This document shows positions 55,717 through 64,000 of a stretch of DNA of 64,000 nucleotides, piece by piece (position 1 is the first letter of the stretch; every line of letters starts with the position of its first letter). The position numbers were made by a program, and so were the translations under genes. Origin of the DNA: a virus; IMG/VR virus record IMGVR_UViG_3300046694_000296, positions 1-64,000 of that record, one strand, 5' to 3'. Below the pieces are notes generated by a model, which worked only from the letters and a program-made list of their open reading frames with translations, did not search any database and was not told the origin of the DNA.

Positions 55717-55731
55717 GCAACGGGTTACTAT
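55714..55731 (+). promoter_or_regulatory. Dispersed palindrome, copy 17, with TATACT
   Basis: TAAGCAACGGGTTACTAT with TATACT 55729-55734, upstream of the next membrane-protein gene. Confidence 0.75.
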
Positions 55732-55788
55732 ACTGTCACCTGTAGCGCACAAGTTTCTCACCTTTCAACCACTCAGGAGTCACACCGC

Positions 55789-56337
55789 ATGTCCATCGCC
55801 TCGTTCTTCTCGAAGCTCTTTCTGCACGCCGCCTCATGGGCGGTGCTGCTCTACGGCCTGCTCGCCCCGGCGCACGGCTACGAAAATCTCGCCGTGTTCG
55901 CGTTGGGCATGATTTCGGTCATGGGCCTCATCAGCACGATCGTCGGCGGCGGCGTCAGTTCGCTCGACGTGCCGGGCAGCTTCTTCGGCAAGCTCATGTT
56001 CCGGGCCTTCCAGATCTCGGCCGCGCTATTGGTCTTTGTCCTCGCCGAGCACGGGCACTTCGTAGCCGCCACGCTCATGACCCTCATGTGGTTCGTGCGA
56101 CAAGCCGCTTTCCGTGAAATGCGCATGCGCGAAAAAGCCTTCAAGGAGATTCTCAAGGAAGCGGCCGCCCGGTTCGACGAATTCGACGAGCAGATCCGCG
56201 CCGGGAAAGAGGTCGAGCAACCTGCATTCGGCACGAAAGCGACCACGGCCCAGGTGAAGGTCAATCCGAACGCCGCCCGTGACCCCGCCTTCGGTTATCC
56301 GTTCACCCCGAGCGACATCGCCGCGACCAGCGCGTAA
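55789..56337 (+). CDS. Polytopic membrane protein, unknown
   Basis: 182 residues. Four hydrophobic segments (about 12-28, 33-55, 70-85, 88-103) followed by an amphipathic Arg/Glu helix (MRMREKAFKEILKEAAARF) and a polar tail. Same operon position as exclusion-type proteins in other temperate phages, but no signature supports a function. Confidence 0.55.
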   Translation: MSIASFFSKLFLHAASWAVLLYGLLAPAHGYENLAVFALGMISVMGLISTIVGGGVSSLDVPGSFFGKLMFRAFQISAALLVFVLAEHGHFVAATLMTLMWFVRQAAFREMRMREKAFKEILKEAAARFDEFDEQIRAGKEVEQPAFGTKATTAQVKVNPNAARDPAFGYPFTPSDIAATSA

Positions 56338-56355
56338 CGCATCACCAGCAGTAGA

Positions 56356-56378
56356 AACAGGGGCCGAGTGCCCCTGTT
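56356..56378 (+). terminator. Hairpin before SbcD gene
   Basis: AACAGGGG (56356-56363) pairs with CCCCTGTT (56371-56378). No U-run. A second hairpin CGTCAT-GAAA-ATGACG lies at 56394-56409. Confidence 0.55.
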
Positions 56379-56435
56379 CAGCTTCCAGAACTTCGTCATG
56401 AAAATGACGCAATCGAATTCAGAACGAGGGAAACC

Positions 56436-57500
56436 ATGCAGCCATACGGGGTGCTTTCCGATTCACATTGTCACGACTGGTCCGCATTCGCGACCGAAAA
56501 CGACGACCTGATTAATACGCGGCTCGCAGTCATCCTCGACGAGATCGAGCGGTGCGCGGCCGAAGTGCACAAGGTGGGCGGGGATACCGTCTACCACGCG
56601 GGCGACCTGTTCCACGTTCGCGGGCGCATCGCGCCGAGCGTGCTGAACCCGACGCGGGATCGCTTCGAACACATCTACCGGACCTACGGCGTGAAGTTCC
56701 GCCTGCTCCCGGGCAATCACGACCTGGAACACAAGCACAGCAATCGCGTGGGCAACGCCATCGAGGCGATGCGCAGCCAGTGGGTCGAGGTCGGCCACGA
56801 CACGCAGGTGTTCGCCGAGCACAACGTCCTGATGGTCCCGTGGGTCGAGGGTGTCGCGGATCTGAAGAAGCGCCTCGAGTTGGAGCGCGACAACCTGCTC
56901 ACGCAGGGCGAAGACCCGGCCAACTACAACCTCATCATCCATGCGCCGATCGACGGCGTGATCGAGGGCTTGCCCGACCACGGCCTCACCGGCGAGTGGC
57001 TCGCAGCGCTCGGCTTCAAGCGGGTGTTCAGCGGCCACTATCACAACCACAAGGAGATCGCGCCCGGCAAGGTGTGGTCGGTGGGTGCCACGACGCACCA
57101 GACATGGGGTGATACCGGCAGCAAAGCGGGCTTCCTGATCGTTTCGACCGAGGACGTGAAGTGGCACTGCTCGCGCGCGCCGCACTTCGTGGACATCGAA
57201 GCGGGCATGGACCCGAGCGAAGTCGCGCTGCGCTGCGACGGCAACTACATTCGCGTCAAGGTCAGCAACGCGAAGCCTTCCGAGGTCAGCGCGATCCGCG
57301 ATGGTCTGATGAAACACGGCGCGCTCGGCGTGAACGTGAACGTGGTGAAGGTGCCGACGACGGGCCGCGCATCGACGAGCACAGTGAAAGCGGGCGCATC
57401 GGTCGAGGTGCAGGTGACGGATTACATCAAAGCGGCGGGCTTCGAGCACGCCGATCTGGTCGCGCAGGGCGCGATCAGTGTTCTCGCGGAGGCAGTGTAA
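56436..57500 (+). CDS. sbcD: SbcD/Mre11-like nuclease subunit
   Basis: 354 residues. Metallophosphatase motifs in order: LSDSHCHD (D9, H11), YHAGDLFH, LPGNHDLEH and FSGHYHNH. It resembles T4 gp47 and SbcD. Works with the next gene product as a DNA-end nuclease at breaks and replication ends. Starts after a leader hairpin and is coupled directly to the SbcC gene. Confidence 0.85.
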   Translation: MQPYGVLSDSHCHDWSAFATENDDLINTRLAVILDEIERCAAEVHKVGGDTVYHAGDLFHVRGRIAPSVLNPTRDRFEHIYRTYGVKFRLLPGNHDLEHKHSNRVGNAIEAMRSQWVEVGHDTQVFAEHNVLMVPWVEGVADLKKRLELERDNLLTQGEDPANYNLIIHAPIDGVIEGLPDHGLTGEWLAALGFKRVFSGHYHNHKEIAPGKVWSVGATTHQTWGDTGSKAGFLIVSTEDVKWHCSRAPHFVDIEAGMDPSEVALRCDGNYIRVKVSNAKPSEVSAIRDGLMKHGALGVNVNVVKVPTTGRASTSTVKAGASVEVQVTDYIKAAGFEHADLVAQGAISVLAEAV

Positions 57501-59462
57501 ATGGAAATTCTCAAACTTCGGGCAGTCAACTTCCTGACGCTCGGCGACTCGGGCGACCTGTTGCTCAAGGACCGCGGGCTCGTCCTCATTCAGGGCGTGA
57601 ACAAGGACGACACATCAACCGAATCGAACGGTGCGGGCAAGAGCTCCATCGCCGACGCACTGTGCTGGGCGCTCTTTGGCGCGACCGCGCGCGAAGAGTC
57701 CGGTGATTCGGTCATCAATGAGAAGGCGAAGAAGGGCACCTACGTGTCCGTCGTCGTGCAGGACGGCGAGACGATCTACGACATTCGTCGCCACCGCAAG
57801 GACAAGCAGTTCAAGAACGCGACCACAATCACGCGCTGGAACCCGGCCGTCGAGTATCAGAACGGCGCGCAGGGCGAGCGCATCGAGAAGGGCACCGAGA
57901 AAGAGATCCAGCTCCAGATCAACGAGATCGTCGGCTGCAACTACGACGTGTTCAAGTCGGCGATCTACGCGGGCCAGGAGGACATGCCCGACCTGCCGAA
58001 AATGACCGACAAGCCGCTCAAGATGCTGATCGAGAAGGCGTCGGGCATCGAGCGGCTCGAATCGGCCTACAACATCGCGAACCGCAAGCACGACGAGGCG
58101 AAGGCGGCGGTCGAGTCGGTCAACACGAAGATGGGGCTCTTGGAGAACCAGATCGTCAACTGGAAGGTGTCGGTTGCGCAGCTGGAGACGCAGCACGCAC
58201 AGTTCGAGGCCGCGCGCCCGAGCGTGCAACAGCAGTTCCTCGACCAGGCTGCGGCTGCCGCCGATGCGCTCAAGAAGAACTTCGCCGCCTATCAGGGACT
58301 CAACGAGGCCGCAGCAGCGAAGGAACGCGACGAGTTGCAAGCGATCCTCGCAGATCACCGCAAGTTCACCGACCAGCGCGACCAGCTGCTCAAGGCAGAG
58401 CATGCGGCGTCGCGTGCGTATCACGCCCGGAAGGGCGACTTCGAGCGCGCCCGCGCGCAAGTGTTGGCAGCGGTCGAAGCGGTGAAGAACGCGCCGGCTG
58501 CGATGGAAAAGCCCTGCACCGAGTGCGGCAAGCCCCACACCGCCGAAGAGAAGGACGAGTTCGTCGCGCACCAGACCAAGCGCGCGAAGGAGCTGAGTGT
58601 CACCGCCGGTCAGATCCAGACCGAGGTGACGGAGCTGCAGAACGTCGCGGCCGCCGCCGGGAAAGAGCTCGAAGAGTTTACGGCGACGATCCCTGACGTG
58701 TCGGCGACCAGCACCCGGCTCGCGCAGGTGCAGCAGACACTCACCGCGTGCCAGCAGTTGAAGAACGTGATCCAGCGTCAGAAGGCCGACCACGATCGTC
58801 TGAAGGAAGAAGGGCAGAAGGCGCTCGTCGCGGTCAACCCGCACCAGTCGGCGATCGACATGGGCCGGGAGAACGTCGGCAAATGCGAGCAGGCGATCGA
58901 CAAGCTGAAAGCCGACGCGGCCGAGCGCATCAAGGCGGCCGAGGTTGCCGCGAGCGTCGCGAAGGTGTTCAGCCCCGGTGGCGTGCGCGCGCAGATTCTT
59001 GATACGGTGACGCCGTTCCTGAACGACCGCACGAGCGACTACCTCTCCGCGCTCTCGGACGGGAACATCAGCGCCGTCTGGTCGACGCTCACGACGACCA
59101 CGAAGGGCGAGCTCCGCGAGAAGTTCAACATTGAAGTCGAGAACGCCACGGGCGCAAAGTCGTTCGGTGGTCTGTCGGGCGGGGAAAAGCGCAAGGTGCG
59201 GCTCGCGACGATGCTCGCGCTGCAAGACTTGGTTGCCTCGCGCGCGACGAAGCCGCTCTCCCTCTGGGTGGGCGACGAGATCGACGATGCGCTGGACGCA
59301 GCGGGCCTCGAGCGCCTCATGACCGTGCTGGAGCAGAAGGCGCGCGAGAAGGGCACCGTGCTCATCATCAGCCACGAGTCGCTGTCCGATTGGTGTGACC
59401 AAATCGCCACCGTCACGAAGGAGGGCGGGCAATCGACGGTCAGCGGGGCGCTGTCGGCATGA
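57501..59462 (+). CDS. sbcC: SbcC/Rad50-like ATPase
   Basis: 653 residues. Walker A STESNGAGKSS at the N-terminus (about 34-44), long Ala/Lys/Glu coiled coils (about 170-330 and 345-490) around a zinc hook CTEC (about 336-339), then the ABC signature GGLSGGEKRKV and the D-loop region near the end (WVGDEIDDALD). T4 gp46-like length. It partners with the SbcD-like nuclease. Confidence 0.9.
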   Translation: MEILKLRAVNFLTLGDSGDLLLKDRGLVLIQGVNKDDTSTESNGAGKSSIADALCWALFGATAREESGDSVINEKAKKGTYVSVVVQDGETIYDIRRHRKDKQFKNATTITRWNPAVEYQNGAQGERIEKGTEKEIQLQINEIVGCNYDVFKSAIYAGQEDMPDLPKMTDKPLKMLIEKASGIERLESAYNIANRKHDEAKAAVESVNTKMGLLENQIVNWKVSVAQLETQHAQFEAARPSVQQQFLDQAAAAADALKKNFAAYQGLNEAAAAKERDELQAILADHRKFTDQRDQLLKAEHAASRAYHARKGDFERARAQVLAAVEAVKNAPAAMEKPCTECGKPHTAEEKDEFVAHQTKRAKELSVTAGQIQTEVTELQNVAAAAGKELEEFTATIPDVSATSTRLAQVQQTLTACQQLKNVIQRQKADHDRLKEEGQKALVAVNPHQSAIDMGRENVGKCEQAIDKLKADAAERIKAAEVAASVAKVFSPGGVRAQILDTVTPFLNDRTSDYLSALSDGNISAVWSTLTTTTKGELREKFNIEVENATGAKSFGGLSGGEKRKVRLATMLALQDLVASRATKPLSLWVGDEIDDALDAAGLERLMTVLEQKAREKGTVLIISHESLSDWCDQIATVTKEGGQSTVSGALSA

Positions 59463-60370
59463 ACGCAAAGATCGCGGCGGGTCTGAAAGCCCGCCAGTTC
59501 AGCAACCGCGACGAGCTCATCTGGACCCCGCCCTCGAAGCCGCAGACCGTGGAGGAGTTCCAGAAGGAGTATATGACCGTGATCTCCACCCCGCGGCAGT
59601 TGGGCAAGAGCCACTTCGACGAGGAGTTCAAGAAGTTCGCCGTCGAGCAGATTGAGAAAGCGACGAGCAAGGCGCTCACGGGCGCGACGCTCACCGCGAG
59701 CACGATCACTGTGCCTCCGGTCACGCTCACCGCGGAGGAGCTCAAGAAGCAGTATGAAGAGTTGCGCAAGCTCGCGATGTCCGGATCGCCGGCACCGTGG
59801 GCGCCACCGCCCGCAACCGGCGGCGGGCTGCTTCGCCAGCCGACCGTGTTGGGCGCCGCGCCCGCACCGAAGAAGCCGGGCGTGCTCGACAGCCTTGTTA
59901 CGAGCGCCACCGAGTTCACACGATTTCAGGAGAAAAACCAGATGACAGATGCAGAGAAGGAAGCGGCGAAAGCAGTCGCCGCAGCGATCAACGGGCTGCT
60001 CACGCCGTCGGGTGCGGGTCCGTTCAAGCTCACCGGCCCGGCGCAATTGACGATCAAGACGCGGCAGGGCCAATACAAGAAGAAGGCGTTCATGGGCGAT
60101 GAGGAGATACGCCTCACGACGAGCTATGCAGGCTCGCGCGACGGCGTGATCTGCGTGTTCAAAAACACCGTGCCCGTCGAATACGCCGCGATCGAGATTC
60201 CGCTGATGGAAGCGCGCGAGCTTCTGTCGGGCTTTTCGAAATACGTCGATTCGCTCAACATTGCGGACATGGACAACATCGTCGCGGGCATCGAGCAGAA
60301 CATCGCGCAGGCGGTCGCCGTCGAGCGCGAAGAGGCAATGGCTGTATCCCCCGAGTTTGGTAGCTGGTAA
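59459..60370 (+). CDS. Unknown protein with internal start and SPEFGSW tail
   Basis: 303 residues, overlapping SbcC by 4 bases. The N-terminal 130 residues are helical; Pro-rich spacer at about 115-145; the C-terminal 140 residues form a separate domain. An in-frame ATG at 59942 with AGGAGA eight bases ahead could yield that 142-residue domain alone. The last residues VSPEFGSW resemble the tail SPEWGSW of the protein at 31569-32045. Between nuclease and resolvase genes, it may be a recombination factor. Confidence 0.55.
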   Translation: MNAKIAAGLKARQFSNRDELIWTPPSKPQTVEEFQKEYMTVISTPRQLGKSHFDEEFKKFAVEQIEKATSKALTGATLTASTITVPPVTLTAEELKKQYEELRKLAMSGSPAPWAPPPATGGGLLRQPTVLGAAPAPKKPGVLDSLVTSATEFTRFQEKNQMTDAEKEAAKAVAAAINGLLTPSGAGPFKLTGPAQLTIKTRQGQYKKKAFMGDEEIRLTTSYAGSRDGVICVFKNTVPVEYAAIEIPLMEARELLSGFSKYVDSLNIADMDNIVAGIEQNIAQAVAVEREEAMAVSPEFGSW

Positions 60371-60381
60371 AGGAAAAGAAC

Positions 60382-60987
60382 ATGAAACTGAAGATAGTTG
60401 GACTCGATCCGTCTTTGACCCACACGGGCATCGCGATCATGGAATACGACACGATCACGGGCACGCTCGGCACGCCGGAGCTGCGCCTGATCGTGACCGA
60501 GGGGCAGGGCAAGAAGAAGGTGGTGCGCCAGAACTCGGATGACGTGCGTCGCGTGCGTGAAATCGTCAAGGGTGTGCATGACGCCTGCAATGGCGCGCTC
60601 TTCGCCGTCTCTGAGATGCCCACGGGCGCGCAGAGTTCGCGCGCTGCGTTCGCGTTCGGCATGGTGATCGGCGTGCTCGCCGGCTTGCCGGTGCCCATGA
60701 TTCAGGTCAGCCCGCTCGAAGTGAAGCTGGCAGCGGTCGGGCACAAACAGGCCGCGAAGGAAGAAATGATTGAGTGGGCACACCAGAAGTATCCGGCGGC
60801 GAACTGGCTGCGTCACGAGAAGAACGGTCGCGTCAAAACCAAGCTCGGCTTCAAGGAATGGAAGGCGGGCGATTTGGTGAACGACAACGAGCACCTGGCC
60901 GATGCCATCGCGGTCGCCGAAGCCGGGTTGCTCACCGACCAGTTCAAGCAGGCGGTGGCGATGCTGTCCTTCGCGAAGGCAGCTTAG
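60382..60987 (+). CDS. RuvC-like Holliday junction resolvase
   Basis: 201 residues. RNase H-fold acidic residues: D9 in GLDPSLTHTGIA, E in SEMPTGAQSSRAAFAFG, and D in NEHLADAIAVAEAG. The order and the ends match RuvC-type resolvases of large phages. It should cut branched DNA before packaging. Confidence 0.8.
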   Translation: MKLKIVGLDPSLTHTGIAIMEYDTITGTLGTPELRLIVTEGQGKKKVVRQNSDDVRRVREIVKGVHDACNGALFAVSEMPTGAQSSRAAFAFGMVIGVLAGLPVPMIQVSPLEVKLAAVGHKQAAKEEMIEWAHQKYPAANWLRHEKNGRVKTKLGFKEWKAGDLVNDNEHLADAIAVAEAGLLTDQFKQAVAMLSFAKAA

Positions 60988-60988
60988 T

Positions 60989-61000
60989 CCCGGAAGCGGG
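60989..61000 (+). other. Small hairpin before nrd operon
   Basis: CCCG-GAAG-CGGG. A TATACT without palindrome follows at 61010-61015. Confidence 0.4.
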
Positions 61001-61063
61001 CAGCCAACCTATACTGAAGAGGGAAGGGGTCGCGAGCAGCGGCTTATTTTTTGGCTTTGCTGT

Positions 61064-61081
61064 AGAGTAACCACTGACTTA
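61064..61081 (+). promoter_or_regulatory. Dispersed palindrome, copy 18, with TACAAT
   Basis: AGAGTAACCACTGACTTA with TACAAT 61080-61085, the likely promoter of the nrd operon. Confidence 0.65.
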
Positions 61082-61119
61082 CAATCCATTCCCCCTCCGA
61101 ACGAACCCGAGAAACATAC

Positions 61120-63393
61120 ATGCAAGTTATCAAGCGCGACGGCTCAAGTGAGCCGCTGGACATTGCCAAGATTCAAAAGTGCGTCGAATGGGCCTGTGCG
61201 GGCCTGAACGTGTCGCAATCCGAGCTCGAAACGAGCGTCGGCGACATGCTGTTCGATGGCATGAGCACCCAAGACATTCACCGCGCGACCATTCTCGCCG
61301 CCGCGGGCCTGATTTCCCTCGCCGCGCCGGACTACACGTTCGTCGCCGCGCGCCTCCTGAAGCAACAGATTTTCAAGGAGTCGGTGGGCTCGATCGCCTA
61401 CCCGCATTTGTCCGACTACATCGGCGAGGCCGTGCTGAAGGAAAAGCTGACCCCGGAGATGACCGACGGCCGCTTCGACCTGGAGCTGCTCAACGACGCC
61501 ATCGTGCCGGATCGCGACTACCAGTTCGACTACCTGGGCCTGCAAACGCTTGCCGACCGCTACTTCATCCGTGAGACGCCCGACGGCCGCATCATGGAGA
61601 TGCCGCAGCACTTCTTCATGCGCGTCGCGATGGGCCTGGCGCTGCGCGAGGGCGACCCGACCGAGCGTGCCATCGAGTTCTACACGGTCCTCTCGCGCTT
61701 CGAGTTCATCAACTCGACGCCCACGCTGTTCAATTCGGCGACGCTGCACCAGCAAATGTCCTCGTGCTACGGGAACATGGTCGGCGACACGATCGTCTCG
61801 GACGCGGATGACCACCCCTACAACTCGATCTACGGCGCCATCACCGAGTGCGCGCTGCTCTCGAAGTATGCCGGCGGCATCGGGACCGACTGGACCCCGG
61901 TGCGCGGCAAGAACAGCTACATCAAGGGCACGAACGGCAAGTCCTCGGGCGTGGTCCCGTATCTGAAGGTCTACAACGACACCGCGGTCGCCGTGAATCA
62001 GGGCGGCAAGAGGAAGGGCAGCTTCGCGCCTTATCTCGAAACGTGGCACCCGGACCTTCCCGCCTTCCTGCAGCTGCGCAAGAACACCGGCGACGAGCAT
62101 GCCCGCGCGCACGACATTTTCCCGGCGAACTGGATTCCCGACCTGTTCATGGAGCGCGTCGAAGCGAAGGGCAAGTGGCACTTCTTCGATCCGCACAGCT
62201 ACCCGGAGCTGCATGAGCTCTACGGCGACGCCTTCAAGGCGCGCTACGAGGAGCTGGAAGCGGCCGGCGCATACGTGGGCGAGGTCGAGGCGCTCTCCCT
62301 GTGGAAGGACATGCTGACCGCCTTGTTCGAGACGGGCAATCCGTGGATGACGTTCAAGGACGAAATGAACCGTCGCAATCCGCAGAGCCACGACGGGGTG
62401 ATCCACAACTCCAACCTGTGCACCGAGATCGCGCTGAACAACTCGCCGACGGAAACGTTCGTCTGCAACTTGGGCAGCGTCAACGTGGTGCGCGTGAACC
62501 CGTTCGACCACCCGAAGCGCTTCCGCGAGGTCATCCAGACCGCGATGCGTATGCTCGATAACGTGATCGACATCAATTACTACCCGAGCGACCGCGCCAA
62601 AAAGTCGAACCTGCGTCACCGGCCGGTGGGTCTGGGCCTGATGGGCTTGACCGATCTGATGGCGCAAAAGGGCATCGATTGGGAGTCGCAGGCGTGCCTC
62701 ACGATCAACGACGAGTTGCTCGAAGCGCTGTCGTTCCATGCGATCAACGCCTCGGTGGACCTGGCGGTCGAGCGCGGCGCATACAGCACGTTCGTCGGTT
62801 CGAAGTGGCATCAGGGCATTCTTCCGATCGATACGGCGCGCGACCAGTCGCAATCCGGCGTGTTCGATTGGGAGGCAACCCGGGCACGCGTGAAGCGCCT
62901 CGGGATGCGCAACTGCAACACGATGGCGATCGCACCGACCGCGACGATCAGCAACATCATCGGCGTGACCCCGTGCATCGAGCCGAACTTCGAACTGTTT
63001 TTCTCCAAGAAGAATATGGGCGGCAAGTTCCTCGTGCTCGCACCGTCGCTGCGCTACGCGGCGCCCGGCTACACGGTCAAGACGTGCTTTGACATTGACC
63101 CGGACTGGATCGTGGACGCAGCAGCGCGCCGCCAGAAGTGGATCGACCAGGCACAGTCGACCAACATCTGGATCAAGGCGGGCACGAAGGGCAAGCGCCT
63201 GTCCGACATTTACATCGGTGCGTGGAAGAAGGGCCTGAAAACCACCTACTACCTGCGCAGCCAGTCGGCAGAGGACGCGGACAAGCAGCCCGAACCGACC
63301 TACTCGACGCAGCCGGTGGTCGACGTGATGGAGCAAGACGTCTCGGCGGGCCTGTGCTCGATCGAGAATCCGGACTGCCAGTCCTGCCAGTAA
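61120..63393 (+). CDS. nrdA: Ribonucleotide reductase class I alpha subunit
   Basis: 757 residues. The ATP-cone is at residues 1-90. Active-site cysteines: C216 (SSCYGN) and C434 (NLCTEIAL), with N432 and E436. The C-terminal pair lies in CSIENPDCQSCQ, the redox-active tail that needs thioredoxin or glutaredoxin. It supplies dNTPs for phage replication, with NrdB encoded two genes downstream. Confidence 0.95.
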   Translation: MQVIKRDGSSEPLDIAKIQKCVEWACAGLNVSQSELETSVGDMLFDGMSTQDIHRATILAAAGLISLAAPDYTFVAARLLKQQIFKESVGSIAYPHLSDYIGEAVLKEKLTPEMTDGRFDLELLNDAIVPDRDYQFDYLGLQTLADRYFIRETPDGRIMEMPQHFFMRVAMGLALREGDPTERAIEFYTVLSRFEFINSTPTLFNSATLHQQMSSCYGNMVGDTIVSDADDHPYNSIYGAITECALLSKYAGGIGTDWTPVRGKNSYIKGTNGKSSGVVPYLKVYNDTAVAVNQGGKRKGSFAPYLETWHPDLPAFLQLRKNTGDEHARAHDIFPANWIPDLFMERVEAKGKWHFFDPHSYPELHELYGDAFKARYEELEAAGAYVGEVEALSLWKDMLTALFETGNPWMTFKDEMNRRNPQSHDGVIHNSNLCTEIALNNSPTETFVCNLGSVNVVRVNPFDHPKRFREVIQTAMRMLDNVIDINYYPSDRAKKSNLRHRPVGLGLMGLTDLMAQKGIDWESQACLTINDELLEALSFHAINASVDLAVERGAYSTFVGSKWHQGILPIDTARDQSQSGVFDWEATRARVKRLGMRNCNTMAIAPTATISNIIGVTPCIEPNFELFFSKKNMGGKFLVLAPSLRYAAPGYTVKTCFDIDPDWIVDAAARRQKWIDQAQSTNIWIKAGTKGKRLSDIYIGAWKKGLKTTYYLRSQSAEDADKQPEPTYSTQPVVDVMEQDVSAGLCSIENPDCQSCQ

Positions 63394-63403
63394 CCTAAAA
63401 GGA

Positions 63404-63423
63404 AGGGCCGGGAAACCGGCCCT
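63404..63423 (+). other. Hairpin between nrdA and the next gene
   Basis: AGGGCCGG-GAAA-CCGGCCCT, a stable 8-bp stem with GNRA-type loop, without a U-run. It may tune expression within the operon. Confidence 0.6.
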
Positions 63424-63431
63424 CGTTACCT

Positions 63432-63695
63432 ATGAGCAATGTCATCGACCTCGGCGCGCGCCGCGCCGCCAAGAAAGCACCCGAACCTATCGCCGAACCC
63501 GCAGCACCGTTGCCCGCGGCAATGGAGCAGGCGATCGAGCAGAACTTCGCGCAGATCGGATTTGCGCACTCGCTCGTCGGCCAGGCGCTTCAGTTCTACG
63601 CCAATCAGGGCTTCGATCATGGTCAGCGCGCACGGACTGCGCTCGCGGCGATGCACGGCGCTATCGAACTCGTTCACGGAGAGTCACAAGCATGA
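63432..63695 (+). CDS. Small unknown protein inside nrd operon
   Basis: 87 residues. Basic start (NVIDLGARRAAKKAPEP), then helical with GFDHGQRARTALAAMHGAIELVHG. ATGA coupling with nrdB. Might be an RNR accessory, but no known motif is seen. Confidence 0.55.
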   Translation: MSNVIDLGARRAAKKAPEPIAEPAAPLPAAMEQAIEQNFAQIGFAHSLVGQALQFYANQGFDHGQRARTALAAMHGAIELVHGESQA

Positions 63696-64000
63696 AAACC
63701 GCAGTTCAGATCATCAACGAACGCCGGCTCGCCTTCGGCCCACGCAGCGAGCTTATGGCAATCTCGCCGGCCAAGCACAAGTGGGCGCGGGACGTCTGGA
63801 AACAGATGCTCGCAAACAATTGGGGGACGCACGAGACGGACCTGACGGAAGACGGCCCGTGCTTTCAGCGCCGGCTCACGGAAGGGGAGAAGTTCGCCTA
63901 CGAGAGCGCGCTCGCGTTCGCCTCGAACCTCGACGGGTTCCAGCTGCACTCGCTCGCCAACGTCGAGGCGTGCATTACCTCGCCCGAGGTGGAGATGTGC
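63692..64000 (+). CDS. nrdB: Ribonucleotide reductase beta subunit, N-terminal part (runs off window)
   Basis: 103 codons are in the window. LAFGPRSELMAISPAKHKWARDVWKQMLANNW, then EDGPCFQRRLTEGEK and SNLDGFQ fit the start of class I NrdB proteins, which hold the tyrosyl/metal radical site further along. Partner of the nrdA product encoded upstream. Confidence 0.85.
   Translation, partial: MKTAVQIINERRLAFGPRSELMAISPAKHKWARDVWKQMLANNWGTHETDLTEDGPCFQRRLTEGEKFAYESALAFASNLDGFQLHSLANVEACITSPEVEMC

Overview
This 64 kb window is most of the genome of a temperate, long-tailed (siphovirus-type) bacteriophage. Its plasmid-type replication and partition module suggests that the prophage is maintained as an extrachromosomal replicon, that is, a phage-plasmid. 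The high GC content, the heavy use of C/G at third codon positions and the general look of the proteins point to a proteobacterial host, most likely Burkholderia or a relative; that host guess is inference. The window opens inside the major capsid gene and closes inside nrdB. Terminase, portal and protease genes are therefore outside it, and no integrase is visible.

Region 1 (1-25780, all + strand) is the virion and lysis block. It runs capsid protein, connector and completion proteins, tail tube, a G/GT-type tail chaperone pair joined by an A AAA AAC -1 frameshift, tape measure, M-, L- and K-like tail-tip proteins, a fused I/J-like central tip protein, and a 1460-residue fibre ending in a self-cleaving S74 chaperone. 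Then come small accessory genes, a holin candidate, endolysin and nested Rz/Rz1 spanins, closed by a terminator.

Region 2 (25801-34889, + strand) holds PhoH, a zinc-ribbon membrane protein, an Hfq/Sm-like protein, a DnaB-like helicase, a DnaG-like primase, an ATP-dependent DNA ligase and several unknown genes.

Region 3 (34886-41095, mostly - strand) is the plasmid and lysogeny block. It has a ParDE/RelE-type toxin-antitoxin pair, a secreted protein, small membrane and unknown proteins, a Rep_3-type initiator beside an iteron origin (38711-39138) with DnaA boxes, a ribbon-helix-helix partner plus ParA, a triple palindrome that looks like a centromere or operator, and an XRE-type regulator.

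Region 4 (41338-64000, + strand) is the DNA metabolism block. It has a zinc-peptidase/VWA protein with a CobS-like AAA+ partner, a sigma-70-like factor, a DnaE polymerase fused to a family-4 uracil-DNA glycosylase-like domain, a UvsY-like candidate, a gp32-like ssDNA-binding protein, FEN exonuclease, RecA, a SleB-type hydrolase, SbcD/SbcC, a RuvC-like resolvase, and NrdA/NrdB.

The most striking feature is a dispersed family of about 19 copies of an 18-bp palindrome, consensus TAAGTNACNNGTNACTTA. Almost all copies lie in gene-start intervals. Many run directly into a -10 hexamer (TATACT, TATAAT or TACAAT) without any conserved -35 box. One degenerate copy lies on the - strand in front of the XRE regulator gene. 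The family looks like a genome-wide operator/promoter network, either a dispersed immunity system of the P1/L5 kind or the target of the phage's own sigma-like factor. Three further genes have start regions locked in inverted repeats with a -10 hexamer placed so that local transcripts would escape the hairpin.
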